A stretch of DNA of 5,864 nt from Candidatus Cloacimonadota bacterium (GCA_030667725.1 DAOUVH010000078.1:1-5864); one strand, 5' to 3'; counted from the first letter of the stretch, positions 1 through 5,816 are shown. A program made the numbers and translations. Notes: generated by a model not told the origin, from the sequence alone.

Positions 1-337
1 CAGCGGCACCAAGAAGAATTAAATTCGGATTTGCAATAAGAGTAGAAAAATCGGTCATTGCTCCAATGCCCAGAAAAATGAGTGGAGGATATAGTCCAAA
101 TTTAACACCGCCATACAACTGGTTCATTACTGAGCCTTGTGCATAAACCCCATAAGCTTCAGTTCCTGGCAGGTTTCCCAAAATTACACCAAATCCAATA
201 GGAACCAGCAGTAACGGCTCATAATCTTTGGCAATTCCCAGATAGATAAACGCACCACCAACGACCATCATTATCAAATATGGAAGTTGTATCTGAGCTA
301 AGCCGGTAGTGTTAAAAAAATTAATTAATTCTGCCAT
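1..337 (-). CDS. mmdB: Na+-translocating decarboxylase beta subunit, partial (N-terminal 112 residues)
   Basis: This is the start of the membrane carboxybiotin decarboxylase subunit (MmdB/OadB/GcdB family). It decarboxylates carboxybiotin on the carrier protein and couples this to Na+ export. The ATG is at 337-335 and the frame is open to the window edge, so only about a quarter of a typical 375-430 residue protein is visible. Recognisable family segments are LLLVPIGFGVILGN (about residues 43-56), then GLYPPLIFLGIGAMTDF (about 82-98) and LIANPNLILLGAA. Two hydrophobic helices lie at about 19-36 and 41-58. A GGAG Shine-Dalgarno at 347-350 lies 9 nt before the ATG and falls inside the end of mmdC. 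The gap from the mmdC stop is 4 nt, so this is the next gene of the operon. The family assignment is secure. The substrate specificity comes from the neighbours, not from this subunit. Confidence 0.93.
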   Translation of the reverse strand, partial: MAELINFFNTTGLAQIQLPYLIMMVVGGAFIYLGIAKDYEPLLLVPIGFGVILGNLPGTEAYGVYAQGSVMNQLYGGVKFGLYPPLIFLGIGAMTDFSTLIANPNLILLGAA

Positions 338-341
338 TATC

Positions 342-770
342 CTAAGCTCCAACTTCTATTAAGACTTCACCTTCTTGTACTGATGTACCCTCTTTTACGC
401 TGATCTTCTTAATTGTACCGGTAGCGGTAGAAGCGATCTCAGATTCCATTTTCATAGCTTCCAATATTAACACAGGATCACCCGCATTCACGCTGTCACC
501 TTCTTTGACAAGTAGACGCAGAACCAAACCAGGAATAGGTGCAAGAACAGATCCCGGAGCAGCAGCAACAGGTTTTGAAGGTGTTTTCACCACATTAAGT
601 GCCGGTTGTGTTTTCTGTGAAAGCACTATTCCCGACTTTACCGGTTTTTCTCTATCCAGTTCGATCTCATAATCGATGCCATTTATTTCAACAATAACGA
701 GATCACTCATATATTTTTTGATTTGGGCATTGTATTTTTCACCGTTTATTTTCATTTTATATGTCTTCAT
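342..770 (-). CDS. mmdC: Biotin carboxyl carrier subunit of Na+-translocating decarboxylase
   Basis: This 142-residue biotin carrier protein receives CO2 from the carboxyltransferase and delivers it to the membrane beta subunit. The N-terminal part (residues 1-50) has the beta-rich pattern common in MmdC/GcdC proteins. A short Pro/Ala linker (about 54-74) leads to a C-terminal biotinyl domain (about 75-141). The biotin attachment motif is EAMKMES, with K107 as the predicted biotinylated lysine. The frame can be opened three bases earlier with TTG (773), but ATG at 770-768 is preferred: AAGGGA at 777-782 then sits 6 nt upstream, and the upstream gene's TGA overlaps this ATG by one base (TGATG). 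The linker is short compared with the long Ala/Pro linkers of some homologues. The overlap suggests translational coupling. Confidence 0.94.
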   Translation of the reverse strand: MKTYKMKINGEKYNAQIKKYMSDLVIVEINGIDYEIELDREKPVKSGIVLSQKTQPALNVVKTPSKPVAAAPGSVLAPIPGLVLRLLVKEGDSVNAGDPVLILEAMKMESEIASTATGTIKKISVKEGTSVQEGEVLIEVGA

Positions 771-1345
771 CAATTATCCCTTCTATCTTCAAAAACTCTA
801 TTTTCTACCATACCGGCAGCTTTCCACATACTTATCGATTGTCTCTTCCATGTAAGATTGATCTTGTCTTTCTCTTCAGCATCATGCAGGAACATTGCGG
901 TGATAGCCGCAACTACTCCATTACTACTAATATATTCTTTTGGAGCAGAAACTTTTCCCGACGAAGTTTGAATTGAAGTTTTTTTTATTTTCCTGGTCTC
1001 GCCAATATGCTGCAGTGAATTTATTATCAAACCAACAAGAAGGAGACTAGCAAAGACAATACTCATTCCTATTAAAATAATACTGGTATAAAATGGATTT
1101 TTATTTATGTGATACTCAGCAATCGCTTTTTCCAGGTCTTCATTGGAAATTCCCAGTTTCTGCATTGTATTGTTAAACTTAATTTGATCATCAAGCTTGA
1201 GGTATTGCGTAATTTTTTTTACAGGAACATCTGTCCGCTCAGAAATTTCCAGTAATGTTGTACTCGGAGCAAAATTGAATTTCTGCTCCTTGGCAAAACA
1301 GGTAACAGTAAAAAAAATGATAAAAAAAAATATTACTTTTTTCAT
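770..1345 (-). CDS. mmdD: OadG/MmdD-type small membrane subunit with N-terminal signal peptide and extra extracytoplasmic helical domain
   Basis: This 191-residue protein has three parts. Residues 1-18 look like a signal peptide (MKK, a long hydrophobic run, then CFA before KEQ). Residues about 27-79 form a charged helical region outside the cytoplasm. A strong transmembrane helix lies at about 86-110, followed by a cytoplasmic tail. The tail contains NGVVAAITAMFLHDAE (about 142-157) and SMWKAAGMVENR (about 172-183). These match the C-terminal region of OadG-family subunits, which have a conserved Trp and a following AG. In decarboxylase pumps this subunit supports assembly of the complex. 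Classical OadG/MmdD proteins begin almost directly with the membrane helix, so the first 80 residues are an addition. Within them, TTLLEISERTDVPVKKITQYL resembles helical repeats seen in other membrane proteins, an impression I could not test. AGGAAACGG overlaps the mmdA stop, 9 nt upstream. Family call is good; the role of the N-terminal domain is unknown. Confidence 0.8.
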   Translation of the reverse strand: MKKVIFFFIIFFTVTCFAKEQKFNFAPSTTLLEISERTDVPVKKITQYLKLDDQIKFNNTMQKLGISNEDLEKAIAEYHINKNPFYTSIILIGMSIVFASLLLVGLIINSLQHIGETRKIKKTSIQTSSGKVSAPKEYISSNGVVAAITAMFLHDAEEKDKINLTWKRQSISMWKAAGMVENRVFEDRRDN

Positions 1346-1354
1346 AACCGTTTC

Positions 1355-2905
1355 CTAAAGTGGGATATTTCCGTGTTTTTTTGGTGGATTGGAAACGCGC
1401 TTTGTGGCCAGCATTTCCAGTGAGCGGATTATGCGGAAACGTGTTGAAGCCGGCTCAATGATATCATTGATGTAACCTTTTTTTGCAGCAACATACGGAT
1501 TTGCAAATTTGTCTCTATATTCTTCCTCTTTCTCATTCGCTACTTTTGCCGGATCATCTGCCTCATTAACTTCTTTGCGGAATACGATCTCTACTGCACC
1601 TTTAGGACCCATCACTGCGATTTCGGCAGTGGGCCATGCATAAACAATGTCTGCGCCCATACTGCTGCTGTTCATCACACAATAGGCACCACCGTATGCT
1701 TTACGGATAATAACGGTGATCTTGGGAACGGTTGCTTCTGCAAATGCATAAAGCAGTTTTGCACCATGACGGATAATTCCGTTTTGCTCTTGATTACTAC
1801 CCGGAAGGAAACCGGGCACGTCTTCCAATACTACCAGCGGAATATTAAAAGCATCGCAAAAACGGATAAAACGCGCAGCTTTTACAGAAGCATTAATATC
1901 CAATACACCAGCCAAAACCTTGGGTTGATTGGCAATAATACCTACGCTATGTCCATTCATTCTGGCAAAACCAACAACAATATTCTGAGCATAATTTCTG
2001 GAAGTTTCTAAAAATTCATTATCATCTACTAGACTGTTAATTATATCTAATATGTCATATGGTTTATGAGGATTATCAGGAATAATAGAGTTGAGTTCTT
2101 CACAGTATCTGTCAATAGAATCATTTGGAGCAATGTAGGGAGGGGTTTCCATATTATTAGAAGGAAGATAGCTTACGAGCTTCTGGATCAGAAGCAATGT
2201 TTCTTCCTCATTATCGCTAACAAAATGGGCAACACCGCTTTTACTCACGTGCATCATTGCACCACCCAATTCCTCAGTTGTAACATCCTCATTAAGAACG
2301 GTTTTTACAACTTTTGGTCCGGTTACGAACATATAGCTTGTCTGCTTATTCATGAAGATGAAATCTGTGATAGCCGGGGAATAAACCGCACCACCGGCGC
2401 AAGGTCCCATAATTGCAGTTATCTGCGGGATAACACCGGAGGCACGAACATTTCGCAAGAATATTTCGGCATAACCTGCCAGCGCATCCACACCTTCCTG
2501 AACTCGTGCACCTCCGGAATCAGGAAGACCAATAACCGGTGCTCCCATCTTCATTGCCATATCCATAACTTTACAAATTTTTTCTGATTGTGTTTTAGAA
2601 AGTGATCCGCCGGAAACTGTGAAATCCTGAGCATATAGATAGAACATTCTGCCGTCTATAGTCGCGCAGCCTGTAACAACTCCGTCACCCGGGATCTTGG
2701 GTTTTTTATCCATTCCAAAATCTGTACAGCGATGCTCAATAAACATGTCAAATTCTTCAAAACTATCTTCATCAACCAGGATCTTTATCCTTTCACGAGC
2801 TGTCAGCTTTCCTTTGGAATGCTGTGCTTCGATACGTTTTTCTCCACCACCGAGTTTTGCTTCCTCGCGTTTTATACGGAGTTCGGAAATTTTTTCTTGT
2901 TCCAT
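1355..2905 (-). CDS. mmdA: Acyl-CoA carboxyltransferase subunit, methylmalonyl-CoA decarboxylase alpha
   Basis: This 516-residue cytoplasmic carboxyltransferase moves the carboxyl group of an acyl-CoA, most likely (S)-methylmalonyl-CoA, to biotin on MmdC. The length is that of MmdA/PccB proteins (about 510-520) and shorter than glutaconyl-CoA decarboxylase alpha. Key segments are the N-terminal [10 protein letters not shown] (31-40), [11 protein letters not shown] (129-139), the first oxyanion-hole region [12 protein letters not shown] (167-178), [11 protein letters not shown] (363-373), the second oxyanion-hole region [11 protein letters not shown] (401-411), and the C-terminal KHGNIPL. The frame extends to a TTG at 2917, but that TTG overlaps the sequence GGAGAGG (2909-2915), which is the Shine-Dalgarno for ATG 2905-2903, so the ATG is chosen. 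PccB of a propionyl-CoA carboxylase is the main alternative. The adjacent beta and OadG-type subunits, and the absence of a biotin carboxylase gene in the visible operon, favour the decarboxylase. First gene of the operon. Confidence 0.93.
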   Translation of the reverse strand: MEQEKISELRIKREEAKLGGGEKRIEAQHSKGKLTARERIKILVDEDSFEEFDMFIEHRCTDFGMDKKPKIPGDGVVTGCATIDGRMFYLYAQDFTVSGGSLSKTQSEKICKVMDMAMKMGAPVIGLPDSGGARVQEGVDALAGYAEIFLRNVRASGVIPQITAIMGPCAGGAVYSPAITDFIFMNKQTSYMFVTGPKVVKTVLNEDVTTEELGGAMMHVSKSGVAHFVSDNEEETLLLIQKLVSYLPSNNMETPPYIAPNDSIDRYCEELNSIIPDNPHKPYDILDIINSLVDDNEFLETSRNYAQNIVVGFARMNGHSVGIIANQPKVLAGVLDINASVKAARFIRFCDAFNIPLVVLEDVPGFLPGSNQEQNGIIRHGAKLLYAFAEATVPKITVIIRKAYGGAYCVMNSSSMGADIVYAWPTAEIAVMGPKGAVEIVFRKEVNEADDPAKVANEKEEEYRDKFANPYVAAKKGYINDIIEPASTRFRIIRSLEMLATKRVSNPPKKHGNIPL

Positions 2906-2908
2906 GAA

Positions 2909-2915
2909 CCTCTCC
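2909..2915 (-). promoter_or_regulatory. Shine-Dalgarno of mmdA (decides the start)
   Basis: On the minus strand this reads GGAGAGG and is followed by TTC and ATG (2905-2903). It lies where a longer TTG-started reading would place its first codons, so it rules in favour of the ATG. Confidence 0.75.
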
Positions 2916-2957
2916 AATTATTTTAAATACATATTATTTATAACCTACTTACTTATT

Positions 2958-2986
2958 AGTATAATTGTAGTCAATAATATTATTAA
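2958..2986 (-). promoter_or_regulatory. Candidate promoter of the mmd operon
   Basis: On the minus strand TTAATA (2986-2981, 4 of 6 to the -35 consensus) is followed after 17 nt by TATACT (2963-2958, 5 of 6 to the -10 consensus). Transcription would begin near 2950, giving a leader of about 45 nt. The whole region is very AT-rich, so chance matches are common; this is the best-spaced pair I found. Confidence 0.35.
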
Positions 2987-3030
2987 AAAGGTAGAAGTAA
3001 ATACCTAAGAAATATTGATTAATGTAGTAC

Positions 3031-3056
3031 CAATAAATACTATATATTATTTATTG
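3031..3056. repeat. 9-bp perfect inverted repeat, operator-like
   Basis: CAATAAATA (3031-3039) and TATTTATTG (3048-3056) are perfect reverse complements separated by 8 nt. The element sits between the divergent mmdA and HD-GYP genes and ends 3 nt before a perfect TTGACA (3060-3065). It could be a regulator binding site. It is built almost wholly of A and T, which raises the probability that it arose by chance. Confidence 0.45.
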
Positions 3057-3059
3057 TTC

Positions 3060-3106
3060 TTGACAGACAAAGATGATTTTTAACTATCTATTTTGAGTCT
3101 TATAAT
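3060..3106 (+). promoter_or_regulatory. Candidate promoter elements upstream of the HD-GYP gene
   Basis: A perfect TTGACA (3060-3065) and a perfect TATAAT (3101-3106) are both present, but they are 35 nt apart, about twice the usual spacing, so they are unlikely to be one sigma-70 promoter. TATAAT is well placed for a start near 3113, leaving a leader of about 24 nt with the Shine-Dalgarno. Its own -35 would be a weak TTTAAC (3079-3084). The TTGACA may belong to another start or be accidental. Confidence 0.4.
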
Positions 3107-3123
3107 AACAGGAAATTAATATT

Positions 3124-3129
3124 AAAGGA
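3124..3129 (+). promoter_or_regulatory. Shine-Dalgarno of the HD-GYP gene
   Basis: AAAGGA lies 7 nt before the ATG at 3137, a standard arrangement. It supports this start over the next in-frame ATG at codon 14. Confidence 0.65.
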
Positions 3130-3136
3130 TAATAAT

Positions 3137-4525
3137 ATGGTAAATATCAAAAACAGGCTTCCAAGCTTTAAAGACATGAATCTGAATATATTTACATTAA
3201 AGTTTAATAGTGATCTTGAGCATAACTTCATTAATGATTACTATAAAAAATCTATCTATCAGGTTCGGATATCATTCTTCCTGGCGGTTTTACTCTACGG
3301 TTTTTTCGGGTTATTGGATATGCATCTTGTTTCAGAGATACGGAATATGATGTGGCTTATCAGATTTTCTGTAATTGTTCCGATTGGATTGCTGGTTCTG
3401 GTAACTTCTTATTCAAATGATTTTGATAAATTCAGGGATATAACAATGTCTTTTACGATGATCCTGTTCAGTATTGGGATCTTACTCATGACCATTATTA
3501 CCCCCAAACCTGTTGATTTTGCCTATTATGCGATTCTAATGGTTACATTTGTTTTTGTGTATACATTCATAGGTATCCGCTTTATATCATCAACTCTTAC
3601 GGGAATCATTATATTAGTCCTCTATGAGATTACTGCAATATTTATTATAAAAACCCCACTTGCAATAATCTCAAAAAACAACTTCATTTTTCTGAGCACA
3701 AATATTGTGGGTATGTTCGCAGCATATAGCATCGAATTCTATTCTCGTCGCGATTTCTATATTGCTACAATTTTAGAAAGCAATCAGAATGAGATGACTG
3801 AATTGAACGAAAAATTAGAAGAACGGATCAGTGAGCAAACGGCGGAACTTGTTAAGACGAATAGGGGACTGATCAAAGAGATAGAATTCAGGGAAAAAGT
3901 AGAAAAAGAACTGCTCTCTACAAATGTAAAATTGAACAAATTGCTTAACGATACTGTAACCGGACTTGTCTCTGCCATCGAATACAGGGATCCTTATACT
4001 GCCGGACATCAAAGACGTGTTACCCAGCTGGCAGTTGCAATTGCCGAGAAAATGAAACTGTCTAAAAATGAAATTGATTGCGTCCGCATAGCTGCTATGA
4101 TACACGATATTGGAAAGATAAATATTCCTGTAGAAATTCTTAGCAAACCAGGTAGTATTAATCAGTATGAACTAGAGTTAATGCAGAACCACCCTCAGGC
4201 AGGTTATGATATTTTAAAAGAGATCGATTTTCCGTGGCCGGTTGCAAAAGCTGTTCTGCAGCATCATGAACGTCTGGATGGTTCCGGTTATCCAAATGGT
4301 CTCATTGGTGATGATATCATGTTGGAATCAAGAGTTATTTACGTGGCAGATGTTGTGGAAGCCATGTCTTCCCACCGACCGTACAGAGCTGCTCTGGGAA
4401 TCCAAAAAGCATTGGATGAGCTGGTACAAAATAAAGGAAAACTCTATGACGCGCATATTGTGGATGCTTGTTTAAAACTATTTAATAAAGAAAATTTTGA
4501 ATTTGAAAAGAAGACAAGCTATTAA
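3137..4525 (+). CDS. Membrane-anchored HD-GYP domain protein, predicted c-di-GMP phosphodiesterase
   Basis: This 462-residue protein has three modules. The N-terminal part carries about six hydrophobic helices (about 44-60, 72-90, 103-121, 129-147, 151-171, 183-202) and looks like an integral membrane sensor module of the kind found in front of signalling enzymes. A charged, heptad-like stretch (about 212-270) is a likely coiled-coil linker. The C-terminal HD-GYP domain (about 270-450) has all the signature residues: GH at 290-291, the HD pair in IHDIGK (H323, D324, K327), H352, HHERLDGSGYP (376-386), and VADVVEAMSSHRPYR (403-417). HD-GYP enzymes hydrolyse cyclic-di-GMP, and some act on cGAMP. 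The intact metal ligands suggest an active enzyme. There is no receiver domain or GGDEF domain, so the input must come through the membrane module, whose ligand is not evident. It is transcribed divergently from the Na+ pump operon and is probably monocistronic. Confidence 0.92.
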   Translation: MVNIKNRLPSFKDMNLNIFTLKFNSDLEHNFINDYYKKSIYQVRISFFLAVLLYGFFGLLDMHLVSEIRNMMWLIRFSVIVPIGLLVLVTSYSNDFDKFRDITMSFTMILFSIGILLMTIITPKPVDFAYYAILMVTFVFVYTFIGIRFISSTLTGIIILVLYEITAIFIIKTPLAIISKNNFIFLSTNIVGMFAAYSIEFYSRRDFYIATILESNQNEMTELNEKLEERISEQTAELVKTNRGLIKEIEFREKVEKELLSTNVKLNKLLNDTVTGLVSAIEYRDPYTAGHQRRVTQLAVAIAEKMKLSKNEIDCVRIAAMIHDIGKINIPVEILSKPGSINQYELELMQNHPQAGYDILKEIDFPWPVAKAVLQHHERLDGSGYPNGLIGDDIMLESRVIYVADVVEAMSSHRPYRAALGIQKALDELVQNKGKLYDAHIVDACLKLFNKENFEFEKKTSY

Positions 4526-4567
4526 TAGATTTCTTTACTTGGTTTCTGCATAGATTAAGAAAATAAA

Positions 4568-4589
4568 AAGCCCACTGCAAAGTGGGCTT
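4568..4589. terminator. Rho-independent terminator between convergent genes
   Basis: A perfect 9-bp stem, AAGCCCACT (4568-4576) with AGTGGGCTT (4581-4589), closes a 4-nt loop. Read on the minus strand it is followed by TTT-A-TTTT and lies 16 nt after the lipoprotein stop codon, making a good terminator for that gene. On the plus strand the following sequence is TTAAATATTT, a poorer U-tract, so it may end the HD-GYP transcript less efficiently. Confidence 0.85.
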
Positions 4590-4605
4590 AAATATTTATC
4601 GTATA

Positions 4606-5184
4606 TTACTTATTTGTTTCATTCCAACTGTTGTATAGATCCAGCAGTGGGTGAACATTACTCATCTCATCTTTAACACTGGTTTTAAAGGTGAATTCTG
4701 TTGTGCCAGGTGACCAGACGAGCATCGGGATTTCATTATCTTCATCTCCACCCACATATTCACCATCAGTCTCCAGCAGTCTTTCCGAAAGTGATCCCAT
4801 GTAGAACATAATTGGTGCATGTTCTGACCGCTGGTAATGATAAAATCCGAAATCTTGAAAATCATCGAAAGTGAATTCCACCTGACCGTTCAAGATACCA
4901 TTTTCTTCATACAACTCCTTGCTTATCACATTGAAATGCGGATTTGCGTCTTCAAAAGTAGTGCCATTCAGGTAGCTGTTTACTAATTGGTCAAAATCTG
5001 TGGTGGAAACATTCTGCTCTTCATCTTCTTCGGAAACGATATTAATGAATTTGATAGCTCCCGAACCCGAGCCATCTGCATTTATCTTGAAAAAATACTG
5101 TTTGAACTCAGTGGTAAGGCAACTACTGATTGCAAAGCAAAATACAACTAATAAAAAAAATCTTGCAGCAATTTTTAAGAACAT
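4606..5184 (-). CDS. Putative outer-membrane lipoprotein of unknown function
   Basis: This encodes 192 residues. The N-terminus (MFLKIAARFFLLVVFCFA) is a signal peptide with a lipobox, ISSC, placing the lipidated cysteine at C22. The next residues (L, T, T) contain no Asp retention signal, so the outer membrane is the likely site in a Gram-negative cell. The mature part is acidic and beta-rich in appearance, starting with KINADGSGSGAIKF (about 33-46). An acidic segment, SEEDEEQN (51-58), and another, GGDEDNE (145-151), follow. I recognise no family. The frame opens 40 codons further upstream, but ATG 5184 is chosen because the signal peptide begins there, a strong AAGGGGGA (5190-5197) precedes it, and the predicted promoter lies inside the longer reading. 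It stands alone and is convergent with the HD-GYP gene. Confidence 0.8.
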   Translation of the reverse strand: MFLKIAARFFLLVVFCFAISSCLTTEFKQYFFKINADGSGSGAIKFINIVSEEDEEQNVSTTDFDQLVNSYLNGTTFEDANPHFNVISKELYEENGILNGQVEFTFDDFQDFGFYHYQRSEHAPIMFYMGSLSERLLETDGEYVGGDEDNEIPMLVWSPGTTEFTFKTSVKDEMSNVHPLLDLYNSWNETNK

Positions 5185-5189
5185 AAACT

Positions 5190-5197
5190 TCCCCCTT
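5190..5197 (-). promoter_or_regulatory. Shine-Dalgarno of the lipoprotein gene (decides the start)
   Basis: The minus strand reads AAGGGGGA followed by AGTTT and then ATG (5184-5182). It supports the internal start at the signal peptide instead of the longer open frame. Confidence 0.65.
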
Positions 5198-5223
5198 TGC
5201 TTATGATTTCCAAATGCATGTCC

Positions 5224-5253
5224 AATAAACGGATTTACGTAAGCTGTTGTCAA
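5224..5253 (-). promoter_or_regulatory. Candidate promoter of the lipoprotein gene
   Basis: On the minus strand a perfect TTGACA (5253-5248) is followed after 18 nt by TTTATT (5229-5224, 4 of 6 to TATAAT). A start near 5217 would give a leader of about 33 nt that includes the Shine-Dalgarno. The -35 is convincing, the -10 only moderate. Confidence 0.45.
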
Positions 5254-5272
5254 ATTAAAGTTTAAAATGAAT

Positions 5273-5298
5273 CCTTTGCTATTCACTTTTAGCAAAGG
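5273..5298. repeat. 9-bp perfect inverted repeat upstream of the lipoprotein promoter
   Basis: CCTTTGCTA (5273-5281) and TAGCAAAGG (5290-5298) are perfect reverse complements with an 8-nt spacer. The element lies about 20 bp upstream of the predicted -35, a position suited to an activator site. A third copy of the half-site, CCTTTGCT, lies at 5194-5201 and overlaps the Shine-Dalgarno region of the same gene. Whether any of these bind a protein is unknown. Confidence 0.5.
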
Positions 5299-5567
5299 GA
5301 ACATAAGATGCCGGAGGAAGGGAATCTTCTTCCACGCCTTAAAAGATGTGGCTATTGAAAAATACGATTGCCTTTCTTCTTCTTTTTGCTTTTTGCTTTA
5401 GTCTTCTCATCCTCCACTTATCTTTTTGATAACCATCCTCAAATTATCTTTATCATTTTGATACAAATTCTATAGCCAAATTATAGGGGATATTGATGTA
5501 ATGTAGTATTAACAGTGCATTTAATGGTTATGGCACTAAATGGAACGCCAAATGCAATTGGTACTCG
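5299..5567. other. Intergenic stretch without a convincing gene
   Basis: I find no coding region with family features here. It holds a pyrimidine-rich tract on the plus strand (5371-5428) with the short repeat CTTTTTG twice, and a box ATATTGATGTAATGTAGTA (5490-5508) that closely matches a box upstream of the HD-GYP gene. Very short minus-strand frames exist in the purine-rich strand but look like low-complexity artefacts. Confidence 0.6.
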
Positions 5568-5573
5568 TATAAT
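5568..5573 (+). promoter_or_regulatory. Candidate -10 box for the micro-ORF unit
   Basis: A perfect TATAAT precedes the hairpin and the 22-codon ORF by the right distance for a start near 5580. No -35 hexamer resembling TTGACA lies 16-18 nt upstream (ACGCCA at 5545-5550), so the promoter would depend on an activator or another sigma factor. Confidence 0.35.
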
Positions 5574-5585
5574 GTGTGAATAAAA

Positions 5586-5617
5586 AATCCCGCTTCGCTT
5601 TCAGCTATGCCGGGATT
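5586..5617. promoter_or_regulatory. Hairpin directly before the micro-ORF ribosome binding site
   Basis: AATCCCG (5586-5592) and CGGGATT (5611-5617) form a 7-bp stem around an 18-nt loop that can itself pair GCT with AGC. It ends 3 nt before AGGAGG on the plus strand, so it could act as a 5' stabiliser or leader structure. On the minus strand the stem is followed by TTTT, so it could instead be a terminator for leftward transcription. Confidence 0.5.
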
Positions 5618-5630
5618 AAAAGGAGGAAAA

Positions 5631-5699
5631 ATGAAAACTACAAACTTAATTCGAAAATGGAATGAAGAAAAAAAAGAAAAAAGATATCTGAGATCATAG
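5631..5699 (+). CDS. Candidate 22-residue micropeptide
   Basis: An ATG at 5631 follows a perfect AGGAGG (5621-5626) after 4 nt. The frame runs MKTTNLIRKW, then a highly charged Glu/Lys/Arg stretch ending RYLRS, and stops at TAG. It is flanked by a hairpin upstream and a rho-independent terminator downstream, so it looks like a self-contained small unit. I recognise no family. The charged composition would suit a single amphipathic helix. It could be a leader peptide, a small regulatory protein, a decayed gene remnant, or a chance frame in an A-rich stretch. The Shine-Dalgarno and the flanking structures are the only support. Confidence 0.4.
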   Translation: MKTTNLIRKWNEEKKEKRYLRS

Positions 5700-5732
5700 C
5701 TTATGAGTAAGCAAGATATTATCCAAATTTAG

Positions 5733-5768
5733 AACGGTCCGAGAAAGTTAACTCCGACCGTTTTTTTT
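5733..5768 (+). terminator. Rho-independent terminator after the micro-ORF
   Basis: AACGGTC (5733-5739) pairs with GACCGTT (5756-5762). After one C-C mismatch the stem continues GAG/CTC, closing an 8-nt loop. A run of eight T residues (5761-5768) follows on the plus strand. This is a textbook intrinsic terminator oriented to end rightward transcription, 33 nt after the micro-ORF stop. Confidence 0.88.
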
Positions 5769-5816
5769 AATTCCTAACTCATCCCCTGTAGAAATATTCA
5801 ACAAGCTGAATTTCAC

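Noticed and set aside
771..773. TTG as start of the biotin carrier gene
   Set aside because: It is one codon before an ATG that has better Shine-Dalgarno spacing (6 nt) and overlaps the upstream TGA in the usual TGATG manner.
2066..2587. Long plus-strand open frame inside the carboxyltransferase gene
   Set aside because: It lies antisense to a well-conserved gene and shows no family features; it is a shadow frame.
2906..2917. Four-codon N-terminal extension of the carboxyltransferase from TTG
   Set aside because: The extension would be encoded by the Shine-Dalgarno GGAGAGG itself.
5185..5304. Forty-codon N-terminal extension of the lipoprotein
   Set aside because: It would bury the signal peptide inside the protein and contains the predicted promoter and Shine-Dalgarno.
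5316..5333. Short GGAAG/CTTCC hairpin
   Set aside because: Only 5 bp with an 8-nt loop in a purine/pyrimidine-rich stretch; easily a chance match.
5418..5432. TTATC/GATAA inverted repeat
   Set aside because: Five AT-rich base pairs in an AT-rich region carry little weight.
5339..5436. Two tiny minus-strand frames (MVIKKISGG and a 23-residue basic peptide) overlapping as ATGA
   Set aside because: They lie in a purine-rich low-complexity strand, the Shine-Dalgarno-like GGAGG abuts the ATG with no spacer, and nothing supports expression.
5531..5548. TGGCAC resembling a sigma-54 -24 element
   Set aside because: No GC is found at the required -12 distance; the nearest GC is 3 bases too far.
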